From contig JANOPQ010000171.1 of the NCBI GenBank assembly GCA_031421935.1, positions 1 through 63,964 on the forward strand: 63,964 nucleotides of DNA, written 5' to 3'. This DNA is from JAJTFW01 sp031421935. Its GTDB lineage: Bacteria; Bacteroidota; Bacteroidia; AKYH767-A; OLB10. This document shows positions 23,695-32,823 of the stretch, piece after piece. The translations under genes and the position numbers were made by a program. The stretch's first letter is position 1. Each line of letters opens with the position of its first letter. The notes below the pieces were generated by a model. The model had not been told where the DNA came from and ran no database searches. It saw nothing but the letters and a program-made list of their open reading frames with translations.

Positions 23695-25791
23695 ATGAAG
23701 AATATTATTTTAGTAGTAAGTTTAGTTTTACTTTCTTGGAGCAGTACTTGTGCGCAACTGCTTAACTATCCAAAAACTAAAAAAGTAGATCAGACGGATG
23801 ATTACCATGGCACCAAAGTAATAGATCCTTACCGTTGGCTGGAAGATGATCACTCCATGGAGACAAAGGGCTGGGTAATGCAGGAAAATGCAATAACAGA
23901 AAAATACATGAGTACTATTCCATTTCGAGATACCTTGAAAGCTCGAATGACGCAACTCTGGAAAATTATAAGTTATAGTGTTCCTTTTAAGTGTGGGAAA
24001 TCTTATTTTTATTATCGTCACGATGGGGTACAAAACCAACCTGTATTATTTTATTTGAAGAGTTTGGAATTTGTCCCCTACGCCTATTTTGATCCCAATA
24101 AAATTTCGGAAAAAGGAACTACTGCCATTACGCAAACAACACCTTCTCCTGATGGTAACTTTTTAGCTTTCCAAGTATCAGAAGCTGGAAGCGACTGGAA
24201 TGTAATTAGAGTTAAGGACGTGAAGACGCTGAAATCTTTGCCCGAAATTATTTCAGGCGTGAAGTTTAGTTCAGTAGCTTGGTATAAGAATGGATTCTAT
24301 TACAGTCGGTATGAAAAAAAAGGAACCTTAAATGCCATCAACGAATTCCATAGAATTTATTATCACACACTGAACACAAATCAAGATCAAGATGTTTTAG
24401 TGTGGGAAGATAAAGAACATCCACAAAGAAATTTTAGCGCTACGCTATCCGAAGATCAGCGATTTTTAATAATCTCAGGAAATGAATCCACCTCTGGAAA
24501 TTCAGTATATTTTCAAGATTTATTAAATCCTAATTCTAAACCAACTGCCATCGTGAAAGGATTTGATCATGATTTTGATTTTTTAGGAAACAATGGTGAT
24601 CGTTTGTTGTTTTTGACCAATTTCAAAGCGAGTAGAAACAAAATTATTTCCATCGACTCAAAAAAATTCACTGAAGCAAATTGGAAGGATTTAATTGCAG
24701 AGCAAAAAGATATTTTAAAATCAGCCTCCTTAGGATACAAAAATATCATCACTCATTATATGAAAGATGCAAGCAGTCATCTTTATGTTTTCGATATGAA
24801 CGGGTTGAAGCCGTATGAAATTCCGTTAACTGGATTTGGCACTATCGAATCCATTTCGGCCTCACCGTCGGACAGTAATATGTTTTTTAATTATACCACT
24901 TTCACCGCTCCATCCACTGTTTATCGTTATAATTTAAAAAATACTCGACTTGGTGTTCAGTTCAAATCAACCCTTCCTTATAAAGAAGACGATTTTGAAA
25001 CTAAACAAATATTTTATACGAGTAATGATGGAACAAAAATTCCAATGTTTCTTGTCCACAAAAAAGGTGTAGTTCCTAACGGTGACCTACCTACCCTATT
25101 ATTTGGTTATGGTGGATTTAACATTAGTAAGACGCCTGAATTTAAAGTAGAACGATTAGTATTTTTAGAACAAGGTGGCTTGCTTGCTGTGCCTAATCTT
25201 CGTGGAGGTGGCGAGTATGGAAGTGAATGGCACGAGGCAGGAACCAAGGAAAAAAAGCAAAATGTTTTTGATGATTTTATTGCTGCAGCAGAGTATCTTA
25301 TTAAAGAAAAATATACCAATTCAAATCGACTTGCCATTAGTGGCCGCTCAAACGGCGGATTGCTAGTAGGTGCCGTCATGACGCAACGTCCCGAACTATT
25401 TAAAGTAGCTTTACCAGCAGTGGGTGTGATGGATATGTTACGCTTTCAAAAATTCACCATTGGTTGGGCTTGGACAACCGACTTCGGCAGCAGCGAAAAT
25501 GCAGCGGAATTTAAAGCATTGTATAAATATTCTCCGCTACATAATATCAGATCAGGAGTAAATTATCCTGCAACCATGATTACAACGGCAGATCACGATG
25601 ATCGTGTTGTTCCAGGACACTCATTCAAGTTTGCCGCACAGCTACAAGAATATCATAAAGGCGAAAATCCCGTATTGATACGCGTGGATGTGGATGCAGG
25701 ACATGGCTCAGGGAAACCAACAGGAAAATTAATTGATGAACAAAGTGATATCTTCGCCTTTCTATTCTATAACTTGGGGATGAAATTATGA
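23695..25791 (+). CDS. Prolyl oligopeptidase family serine peptidase
   Basis: 698 residues from MKNIILVVSLVLLSW; this start gives a clean signal peptide (ending STCAQ) and lies after a TACTTTTA promoter-like element (23658-23665), so the upstream Met at 23638 is rejected. The N-terminal half is the beta-propeller, beginning YPKTKKVDQTDDYHGTKVID and PYRWLEDDHS. The C-terminal half is the alpha/beta hydrolase, with the nucleophile in GRSNGG (Ser about 552), Asp in DHDDRV (about 635) and His in DAGHGS (about 670). It cleaves after proline in short peptides in the periplasm. It overlaps the next gene by 4 bp. Confidence 0.95.
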   Translation: MKNIILVVSLVLLSWSSTCAQLLNYPKTKKVDQTDDYHGTKVIDPYRWLEDDHSMETKGWVMQENAITEKYMSTIPFRDTLKARMTQLWKIISYSVPFKCGKSYFYYRHDGVQNQPVLFYLKSLEFVPYAYFDPNKISEKGTTAITQTTPSPDGNFLAFQVSEAGSDWNVIRVKDVKTLKSLPEIISGVKFSSVAWYKNGFYYSRYEKKGTLNAINEFHRIYYHTLNTNQDQDVLVWEDKEHPQRNFSATLSEDQRFLIISGNESTSGNSVYFQDLLNPNSKPTAIVKGFDHDFDFLGNNGDRLLFLTNFKASRNKIISIDSKKFTEANWKDLIAEQKDILKSASLGYKNIITHYMKDASSHLYVFDMNGLKPYEIPLTGFGTIESISASPSDSNMFFNYTTFTAPSTVYRYNLKNTRLGVQFKSTLPYKEDDFETKQIFYTSNDGTKIPMFLVHKKGVVPNGDLPTLLFGYGGFNISKTPEFKVERLVFLEQGGLLAVPNLRGGGEYGSEWHEAGTKEKKQNVFDDFIAAAEYLIKEKYTNSNRLAISGRSNGGLLVGAVMTQRPELFKVALPAVGVMDMLRFQKFTIGWAWTTDFGSSENAAEFKALYKYSPLHNIRSGVNYPATMITTADHDDRVVPGHSFKFAAQLQEYHKGENPVLIRVDVDAGHGSGKPTGKLIDEQSDIFAFLFYNLGMKL

Positions 25792-26786
25792 GGAAATATA
25801 TAAACTATTTTTTAGGAGTGTTCTTCGTCTTGAGCTTTTCTGCTTGTAAGGAAGCAAATAACTTAGGAAGTATGCAATTCAAATTTACTGGCGTTAGAGA
25901 TACCCTAGTTTATTTAGGTTCGAGTACCTCATTAAACCTAAAAATTTATTTTTTGGGAGGAGAATCGGAATCTGTTGCCTTATCTGTTCTGGGACAAGGA
26001 AATGGCACCACCATTACATTTACGCGCAATAACATAGAACCTGAAGAAGCAAGTTCGATGATTATTACTTCAGTGGCTACAGCTGATACCGGCTTTTTTC
26101 CAATGATATTAAAAGGAGTTACCCCTTCGGGCGGACTTATCACACGTGAATTTATGTTGCATGTTGCCAAGCCCATCAACACACCACCTAGAATAATTTT
26201 GATTGGCTCACCCACCTTCAATGTTACACTAAATACAAGTTATACCGATGCTGGATTTACTGCAGGTGATGAAGAAGATGGTATTATTACCTCGCAAGTG
26301 GTAGTGACAGGAACGGTAAATGTAGATTCGGTGGGATTATATTATATCTCCTATGTAGTAACCGATTCAGAAGGACTAAAAGATAGCGTAGTACGAGTTA
26401 TCAATGTGCGAAATTCATTGAACTATTTGAGTGGCTCACATAATGTAGTAACTACTGATTTATCAAACGGAAGTACCCGAACATGGATCACCACGGTGTC
26501 AGCTTCGGTAAGTGTAAACAACCAAATTAAAATTTTTAAAATATCAGATTGTTTTATGGCGGATCCAATCCTCACTTATGATCCACTAAAAGATTCACTT
26601 TTTATGCCTTCACAAACTTTTACGTGCATCACACCCGTCGATACTTTACCACATACATTTGTTGGAAAAGGAAAGATTATTCAAGGCAGCATCAAGCGAA
26701 TTACCTTGGATTACACCGATTCCTATATTGACAACTTAGGAAATCCGATACTCCTGAACCTAAGAGACGAGTATCAATTATTTTAA
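25788..26786 (+). CDS. Lipoprotein with DUF5011-type Ig-like domain
   Basis: 332 residues. The signal ends in the lipobox SFSAC (Cys about 20). The middle (about 135-205) is a DUF5011/HYR-like Ig domain: NTPPRIILIGS, TDAGFTAGDEEDGI, YYISYVVTDSEG. The last 120 residues are beta-rich and unassigned. The start overlaps the stop of the oligopeptidase gene as ATGA, so the two are translationally coupled. This suggests a surface lipoprotein partner, but no function is known. Confidence 0.85.
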   Translation: MRKYINYFLGVFFVLSFSACKEANNLGSMQFKFTGVRDTLVYLGSSTSLNLKIYFLGGESESVALSVLGQGNGTTITFTRNNIEPEEASSMIITSVATADTGFFPMILKGVTPSGGLITREFMLHVAKPINTPPRIILIGSPTFNVTLNTSYTDAGFTAGDEEDGIITSQVVVTGTVNVDSVGLYYISYVVTDSEGLKDSVVRVINVRNSLNYLSGSHNVVTTDLSNGSTRTWITTVSASVSVNNQIKIFKISDCFMADPILTYDPLKDSLFMPSQTFTCITPVDTLPHTFVGKGKIIQGSIKRITLDYTDSYIDNLGNPILLNLRDEYQLF

Positions 26787-26795
26787 TAAAATTAT

Positions 26796-27233
26796 TTACG
26801 CATAAAGCATTCGACGCAAATAATTAATTTGTCCATTGTGGTAAGATAGATGTGCTAAAAGATGCGAAAGTGCATCATTCACTTTTACCATTTTTCCTTT
26901 AAAGTCGATGGGGAAAATTTCGTTTTCTTGTTCTTCTGTCATGGATGATAAAGTTGAACGAATCACATTGTGAGCAATTTCAATTTGCTCTAGCACGTAA
27001 TCCTTTGATTGACCTTTCATCGAAAACTCTAGATCTCTGTCTCGTACATATCCTGTATTGCCCAATAAAGCGCCTACAAAATGTTGGAGATTTCCGGCCA
27101 AATGCAAGGCAAGATTTCCTGGAGAATTGGCTACCCCTTTAGGAATCATCCATAAACTTGCATCATTCGGAAAAGCTTCAATTTCCGATTTTAATTGATT
27201 GAGGTGATTTTCAAATTGAAATAGTGCTGCCAT
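26796..27233 (-). CDS. DinB-like (DUF1572) protein
   Basis: 145 residues, a four-helix bundle of the DinB/YfiT type. Putative metal-binding His residues appear at spaced positions: NLALHLAGNLQHFVGAL (His about 44 and 51) and LSHLLAHLSYHNGQI (about 123-131). In this superfamily the site binds a divalent metal and the reaction is often thiol transfer; here it is unknown. It converges with the DUF5011 lipoprotein gene, with only a 9-bp gap. Confidence 0.85.
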   Translation of the reverse strand: MAALFQFENHLNQLKSEIEAFPNDASLWMIPKGVANSPGNLALHLAGNLQHFVGALLGNTGYVRDRDLEFSMKGQSKDYVLEQIEIAHNVIRSTLSSMTEEQENEIFPIDFKGKMVKVNDALSHLLAHLSYHNGQINYLRRMLYA

Positions 27234-27285
27234 AAATAAGTTGAATAGGAATTGGGGTCGATATTATCATTGAATAAATACACGC

Positions 27286-27582
27286 TTAAAATCCGGGGAT
27301 CATCCCCTTCCCTGCGGATTTCATCTCAGCCTCAAAAACTTTTTCAGCATCGTCCAAGGCACGGTTCATCGCCACTTCAATAAGCTCTTGTACCTCCAAT
27401 TTTTTTTCAGGAAAAAGAAGATGATCGGCTATATCAATAGAAATTAATTTTCTATTTCCATTCATTGTCACTTGAATCTCCTTATCACCAGCAAATCCAA
27501 CTACATGGATTGCATTCAATCGTTCCTTGGCAGCTTCCATATTCTTTTTCAGCTCCCCCATTTTTCCCATTAAATCGAACAT
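27286..27582 (-). CDS. YbaB/EbfC family nucleoid-associated protein
   Basis: 98 residues, the normal size. It has the N-terminal FDLMGKMGELKKNMEAAKER helix, then IQVTMNGNRKLISIDIAD and VEVAMNRALDDAEKVFEAEM-like segments. The family are small dimeric DNA-binding proteins often near dnaX and recR, which are not present here. It lies 52 bp upstream of the DinB-like gene on the same strand and could be co-transcribed with it. Confidence 0.93.
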   Translation of the reverse strand: MFDLMGKMGELKKNMEAAKERLNAIHVVGFAGDKEIQVTMNGNRKLISIDIADHLLFPEKKLEVQELIEVAMNRALDDAEKVFEAEMKSAGKGMIPGF

Positions 27583-27777
27583 GATTTCTACAGATTTTAG
27601 GATGCTAAATTAAAAATTAAACTCAGTTTTAATGATCCATTTTGTATGGATTTCAATATAAAACCAATAAATCCATCGACAAAAACAAATAATTTGTCGA
27701 TAAATGCTACATATTATTGTGGATTCAATCTTTTCGTTACATTAGAGCCGAAATATTAACCTAACCTAATTAAATAT

Positions 27778-29451
27778 ATGAGTGTAGACAACGCAAAAAA
27801 GCATCCTAAGGGATTGTGGGTATTATTTGGAACTGAAATGTGGGAACGTTTCAATTTCTATGGGATGCGAGCCATCTTAACCTTATACATGGTAAACTCA
27901 CTCATGATGAGTGAAGAGCGTGCATCGTTAATCTATGGAGCCTTTTTAGGATTATGTTATTTAACACCTATGCTAGGTGGATTCGTTGCTGACCGATTCT
28001 TTGGAAATCGGAATTGTATTATGCTTGGTGGATTGCTTATGGCCATCGGACAATTATTATTATTTACGAGCGCCTCAGTTTTTGGAGATAACCTCGAGCT
28101 TGCAAATAATTTATTATGGGTCGCATTAGGCATCATAATCTTTGGAAATGGATTCTTTAAGCCAAATATCTCTAGTATGGTGGGGAGTCTTTACCCAAAA
28201 CAAGACAAAAATAAATTAGATACAGCCTTTACCATTTTTTACATGGGAATCAATTTAGGGGCCTTTTTAGGTCAGTTAATTTGCCCATTAATTGGTGATG
28301 TAAAAGACATTGATGGTATTCGCGACATTCACGCATTCAAATGGGGATTCTTAGCAGCAGGAATAGCCATGATATTAGGAACGATGGTATTTTATTTCTT
28401 GAAAAATAAATATGTTGTTTCACCTGATGGTAAGGCATTAGGAGGTTTACCAAAAGATAACGATCAATCACTTTACGAAGAAGGTGAATCACAAAAGGCA
28501 GTATTTACCTCAAAAGCTTTAACCGTTGCCTGTTTGGGATTTGTTGTTTTAACATTTATTTTCCTTAATGTATTTGATCAAAACATTATCTATTCCATTA
28601 TCTATGCCAGTGGATTATCGCTTGCCGGACTTATCATTTCAGATTCATCATTAACGAAGGTAGAGAAAGATCGGATCTATGTGATTTACATAGTTGCGTT
28701 TTTCGTCATCTTCTTCTGGGCGGCATTTGAACAAGCTGGATCTTCACTCACATTCATTGCAGATAACCAAACCGATCGAAATTTCTTTGGATGGAACATG
28801 CCTCCATCCATGGTTCAAATATTCAATGGTTTATTTGTAGTTGCGTTTGCTGTTCCATTCAGTATGTTATGGGATAAATTGAGAGCAAAAGGCAAAGAGC
28901 CTATTTCGCCCATGAAACAATCTTTCGGATTAGCATTGATGGCGATGAGTTATTTTATCATTGCACATAATGTAAGCGATTTAGGGAATAGCGGTTTGTT
29001 AGCAATCAAATGGCTAATCTTATTGTATTTGATTCAAACGTGTGCGGAGTTGTGTTTGTCTCCTATCGGTTTATCCTTAGTTGGTAAATTATCTCCTAAA
29101 CGATTCTCTTCTTTATTGTATGGAGTTTTCTTTTTATCAAACGCTGCCGGCTATGCGCTTGCAGGAACATTAGGATCTATTTTACCAGCTACAGGTGATA
29201 AATTTTTAAAGGCACAAGCAGCAGGAATTGATTTGCAAGGCGTATTGGACAAGAAAATAATTCCGACAGGTGAACAATTAGCCTTTCTTGACAAGAATAA
29301 TATCAGAGCTTCAAATCCGATCTTCGCAGGATTCGAAATTCATAATTTATTCGAATTCTTTATGGTGTTTGTGGTGCTAACGGGAGTTGCAGCGGTAGTC
29401 TTGTTTGCATTAACACCGAAACTAAAGAAGATGATGCACGGAGTTAAATAG
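27778..29451 (+). CDS. POT-family peptide:proton symporter, copy 1
   Basis: 557 residues with 12-14 hydrophobic segments. The family signatures are present: EMWERFNFYGMRAIL (ExxERFxYYG, about 21-35), GGFVADRFFGNRN, FYMGINLGAF in TM5, and the loop FWAAFEQAGSSL in the second half. It imports di- and tripeptides driven by the proton gradient. A 30-residue insertion in the last periplasmic loop (DKFLKAQAAGIDLQGVLDKK) makes it longer than copy 2. The paralogue follows after 202 bp of repeat-rich DNA. Confidence 0.95.
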   Translation: MSVDNAKKHPKGLWVLFGTEMWERFNFYGMRAILTLYMVNSLMMSEERASLIYGAFLGLCYLTPMLGGFVADRFFGNRNCIMLGGLLMAIGQLLLFTSASVFGDNLELANNLLWVALGIIIFGNGFFKPNISSMVGSLYPKQDKNKLDTAFTIFYMGINLGAFLGQLICPLIGDVKDIDGIRDIHAFKWGFLAAGIAMILGTMVFYFLKNKYVVSPDGKALGGLPKDNDQSLYEEGESQKAVFTSKALTVACLGFVVLTFIFLNVFDQNIIYSIIYASGLSLAGLIISDSSLTKVEKDRIYVIYIVAFFVIFFWAAFEQAGSSLTFIADNQTDRNFFGWNMPPSMVQIFNGLFVVAFAVPFSMLWDKLRAKGKEPISPMKQSFGLALMAMSYFIIAHNVSDLGNSGLLAIKWLILLYLIQTCAELCLSPIGLSLVGKLSPKRFSSLLYGVFFLSNAAGYALAGTLGSILPATGDKFLKAQAAGIDLQGVLDKKIIPTGEQLAFLDKNNIRASNPIFAGFEIHNLFEFFMVFVVLTGVAAVVLFALTPKLKKMMHGVK

Positions 29452-29456
29452 ATATT

Positions 29457-29654
29457 AGATGTTAGAGGTTAGAGGTTAGATGTTGGATTTTTTTCTAGTG
29501 TCTAACTTTTCACATTTAATAAAAAAGCATTTCAGAGACTATGAGAAAAAACTAATCTTCAACCTCTAACCTTGAATACCTCATTGTGTTTCTAATGCAA
29601 AGCGAAGCATCCTAAAACCAAAATCTAAAATCCAACATCTAAAATCTAACATCT
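29457..29654. repeat. Inverted phrase-like repeat between the POT genes
   Basis: The left arm (29457-29487) begins AGATGTTAGAGGTTAGAGG and ends TAGATGTTGGA. The right arm (29631-29654) is its near complement, reading TCCAACATCT then AAAATCTAACATCT. The two could close a stem about 190 nt across. The right arm touches the TTG start of the second POT gene. Confidence 0.65.
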
Positions 29655-31129
29655 TGCAGCACACTCTCGCCGAAATCCAAGACTTCAAAGGGAAATATCC
29701 TAAGCAACTCTGGTATTTATTCTTCTCTGAAATGTGGGAGCGCTTTTGCTTCTATGGAATGAGAGGCATGCTCACTGTTTTTATGGTGAGTCAATTAATG
29801 ATGAAAGAAGATGTAGCCAATCTGCAGTATGGAGCGACGCAAGCTTTTGTGTATGCTTTTACTTTTATTGGTGGACTCTTCGCCGATAAAATTTTAGGAT
29901 TTAGAAAGTCGCTTTTCTGGGGCGGATTATTGATGATTACCGGATCTTGTATACTTGCATTTAATCCACATGAATTTTTCTTTCTTGGAATCAGTTTTAC
30001 CATCATCGGAACTGGTTTCTTCAAGCCGAATATCTCAACGATGGTTGGTGCATTGTATCATGAGAAAGATAGTCGAAGAGACGCTGGTTTTTCACTCTTC
30101 TATGCAGGAATTAATGTGGGAGCATTGTTAGGAGGTTATGCTTGTATCGCCATCGCAAAAAGTTATTCATGGAATTTAGCATTTGGATTAGCCGCCATTG
30201 TAATGACTATTTCTTTAGTGACATTCGTCTTCACCCAAAAAAGTTTAGGACCGATTGGATTATCTCCATTCAGAAGTAAAGGCATTGAAGGAAAGAAGTG
30301 GATGGAATATGCAACTTATCTTGGTTCTTTAGCGATCATTCCCATCATTATGATCATGGTTTCCAAGACGGAGTACACTGATTATTTTATGTACACCATT
30401 GGACCTGTAGTATTGGTTTATTTATTTTATGAGATGGGAAAGTTTAGTGTCGCTGAACGAAAGAAATTGTTGGGTGCTTTAGTCTTTATTCTCTTCTCCA
30501 TATTATTTTGGGCGTTCTTCGAGCAAAGTGGTGGATCGTTAGCACTTTTCGCAGCCAACAATTTGAATGATACAGTTGCTGGAGTGAAGTTAGATCCTAA
30601 TGGTGTAAACAACGCTGCGAACTCTCTGTTCGTGATCATCTTTGCGCCCTTACTTGGATTACTTTGGGTGTGGTTAAGCAAACGAAATAATGAGCCGAAT
30701 ACAGTAGTAAAATTTGGATTAGGATTTTTATTTTTGGCTTTGGCCTTCTACACTTTTTACGCAACTCGTTTCTTTGCCGGTGCCGATGGAATGACAAGTT
30801 TAGAAATATTTACGTTAGCTTATTTCATTATCACATTTGGTGAGCTTTGCCTTTCTCCTATTGGATTATCCATCATGACTAAACTATCTCCTCAACCCTT
30901 GCAAGGTGTAATGATGGGCATGTGGTTTTTAGCAAGCGCCTATGGTCAATATGTGGCTGGAATCTTAGGTGCAGGAATGGTTTCTCCCAACGATAATGCG
31001 AGTCTTACTGAAAAATTAATCTCTTACACCGATGGATACCAACAATTAGCCATTTATGCATTGGTGACTGGTATCGTCTTAATAGCAATTTCACCATTTG
31101 TCCGTAAATTAATGGGTGATGTAAAATAA
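29654..31129 (+). CDS. POT-family peptide:proton symporter, copy 2 (TTG start)
   Basis: 491 residues, same family as the gene before: EMWERFCFYGMRGML, GGLFADKILGFRKS, FYAGINVGALLGG, FWAFFEQSGGSLA. The N-terminus is short; no ATG exists before the first signature, so the TTG at 29654 (peptide MQHTLAEIQDFK) is the most reasonable start. The start codon sits directly at the end of the right arm of an inverted repeat, which could affect initiation. Tandem duplication of peptide transporters suits a peptide-eating organism with secreted peptidases. Confidence 0.93.
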   Translation: MQHTLAEIQDFKGKYPKQLWYLFFSEMWERFCFYGMRGMLTVFMVSQLMMKEDVANLQYGATQAFVYAFTFIGGLFADKILGFRKSLFWGGLLMITGSCILAFNPHEFFFLGISFTIIGTGFFKPNISTMVGALYHEKDSRRDAGFSLFYAGINVGALLGGYACIAIAKSYSWNLAFGLAAIVMTISLVTFVFTQKSLGPIGLSPFRSKGIEGKKWMEYATYLGSLAIIPIIMIMVSKTEYTDYFMYTIGPVVLVYLFYEMGKFSVAERKKLLGALVFILFSILFWAFFEQSGGSLALFAANNLNDTVAGVKLDPNGVNNAANSLFVIIFAPLLGLLWVWLSKRNNEPNTVVKFGLGFLFLALAFYTFYATRFFAGADGMTSLEIFTLAYFIITFGELCLSPIGLSIMTKLSPQPLQGVMMGMWFLASAYGQYVAGILGAGMVSPNDNASLTEKLISYTDGYQQLAIYALVTGIVLIAISPFVRKLMGDVK

Positions 31130-31147
31130 TTTCCTTAACTTTAAATT

Positions 31148-31678
31148 ATGAATATTACTAAACACCTTCTTGCGGCTGCAGTCTCGTTAAGCGTTTGTCA
31201 CACCAGTTTAGCACAAACAGAAATCGTAAAAAAAGTTCCCTCAAAAATTGAATGGATCAGTTTTGAGCAAGCAGTTTTTTTGAATGATATGAAACCAAAG
31301 AAAATCTTCATCGACGTTTATACCGATTGGTGCGGATGGTGTAAGCGCATGGATGCAGGCACGTTCACGGATAGTTTAATTTCTAGTTATATTTCTGAAA
31401 ATTATTATGCCGTAAAACTAAATGCAGAAACAAAAGACACCATTCGTTTTCGTGATAAAGTTTTTGTTTTTAAGCCTGAGATGAAAGCAAATGAATTAGC
31501 CATTTCATTGTTAAGTGGTAAAATGGGATATCCTAGCTTTGTCATGATGGATGAAAAGTACGCCATCTTACAACCCCTAAGCGGATACCAAACCACCGAA
31601 GAATTATTACCACTCCTGAAGTTTTACGGAACGAATGCGTATTTGACTACGAAGTGGGAAGAATATTCGAAGAAGTAA
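31148..31678 (+). CDS. Secreted thioredoxin-like protein
   Basis: 176 residues. A signal peptide (LLAAAVSLSVCHTSLAQ) is followed by a thioredoxin fold with the active site WCGWC (in DVYTDWCGWCKRMD, about 57-70) and the cis-Pro region MGYPSFVMMDE. It probably acts in the periplasm as a disulfide reductase or isomerase. It lies 18 bp after copy 2 of the POT transporter. A TAACTTTA element at 31135-31142 could give it its own start very close to the ATG. Confidence 0.9.
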   Translation: MNITKHLLAAAVSLSVCHTSLAQTEIVKKVPSKIEWISFEQAVFLNDMKPKKIFIDVYTDWCGWCKRMDAGTFTDSLISSYISENYYAVKLNAETKDTIRFRDKVFVFKPEMKANELAISLLSGKMGYPSFVMMDEKYAILQPLSGYQTTEELLPLLKFYGTNAYLTTKWEEYSKK

Positions 31679-31720
31679 CGTATTTATTTTCTTCGAACCT
31701 ATTATTTATCGAACGCAATT

Positions 31721-31975
31721 GAAAAGCTTCTAGCTTCTGGCTGCTAGTTTTTAGTTTTGAGATTTTTTAGAGCGAAATTGATATTGCTCCGAATAGAAAT
31801 TTTAAGCTGCATGCTTCAAGCTTCAAGGATGATTGTAATTAATTAATATCTGTTCAACACATTTTTTTTGCCATGCATTTAATTTTCGCATTTCGTGTTT
31901 ATTCGCATTTCGCGTATTCGTAAATTCGTAATTCGTACATTCGTATTGATTCGTATCGCGAAGCCTCGCGACGTA
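31721..31975. repeat. Phrase-like intergenic repeats after the thioredoxin gene
   Basis: This is most of a 303-bp gap between convergent genes. 31721-31747 is copy 2 of the AGCTTCTAGCTTCTGGCTGCTAG family (copy 1 at 12081-12120). 31803-31828 holds the related AGCTGCATGCTTCAAGCTTC. 31872-31975 is a run of TTCGTATTCG-like words ending in the short palindrome CGCGAAGCCTCGCG. No ORF or RNA gene was recognised. Confidence 0.65.
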
Positions 31976-31981
31976 ACCCTT

Positions 31982-32770
31982 CTAAAAATAAAAATTTAAG
32001 TTTAAACTCCCGCCAGCATTATCGTTATCAAACATAAATGAACTCGACTTCCCTCCTTCTTGTGATTCGGAAGAGGCGCCAACTCCATTCCAACTTTCTG
32101 TTTCCACTTTACTTCGACTCCGAGTTTGAAGTTGTGGTCCCCATCCAAATTCAGCACTGAGACTTGACTTAGCGGCGAAAAAATACTCAACTCCAATGAA
32201 TCCTTTTAAGTGAAATCCAAATGTGTTTCCTGGTTCAATACTTTTTGTTCTGGTACTTTGGTTTTCGCTACTCAATGGATTACCGTATGTTAAAGTGGTT
32301 TTTTCAGTAGCAATGCTAAATAAAATTTCTGCACCGTAAAATCCACGCACGCGTCCCTTTCCACGCCACTTTTGCAAACCACCACCTAATGTAATATTAC
32401 TTGTGTTCACTTTGGTTTCATTAGAAACGGTTTCATTGGGATTGGTACTTCCAATTCGCGCAACCAAGGTGTCGGTTTTAACAACACCAAGACCCAATCG
32501 TATTTTAGATCGAAAAGCAATATTATCTTTTAACATAAAATTGCTCGTGATGGTCAACGGATTTTCCGCTGTAAAATTAGAATTGGGAGAATCATTATCA
32601 CTATCAATTAAATTTCCAACAAATTTCAAAAATGGTACCGCATCAAATCCAATCGACATCTCCCCCTTTTCAGGAGTGATGATAAGTCCCTCTTTATTTT
32701 TAAAGGGTTCTTGTGCTGTAGCGATAAGTGTGATGAAAATAAAACTTAAAATAAGGGTTAGCTTTTTCAT
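31982..32770 (-). CDS. Predicted outer-membrane beta-barrel protein
   Basis: 262 residues. A signal peptide (KKLTLILSFIFITLIATAQ) is followed by alternating amphipathic strands (FRSKIRLGLGVV, NTSNITLGGGLQKWR, VRGFYGAEILFSI, TFGFHLKGFIGVEYFF, SLSAEFGWGPQLQ) ending in an aromatic C-terminus (SLNLNFYF). This is the usual signature of a small outer-membrane barrel. A Ser-rich loop (GVGASSESQEGGKSSS) precedes the last strand. The function is unknown, and an OmpW- or OmpA-like assignment cannot be supported. It is monocistronic. Confidence 0.75.
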   Translation of the reverse strand: MKKLTLILSFIFITLIATAQEPFKNKEGLIITPEKGEMSIGFDAVPFLKFVGNLIDSDNDSPNSNFTAENPLTITSNFMLKDNIAFRSKIRLGLGVVKTDTLVARIGSTNPNETVSNETKVNTSNITLGGGLQKWRGKGRVRGFYGAEILFSIATEKTTLTYGNPLSSENQSTRTKSIEPGNTFGFHLKGFIGVEYFFAAKSSLSAEFGWGPQLQTRSRSKVETESWNGVGASSESQEGGKSSSFMFDNDNAGGSLNLNFYF

Positions 32771-32823
32771 GCAGAGTTGGGTTGAACTTTAGGTTGTGAT
32801 GAGATGAGTGGATATTTGATATA

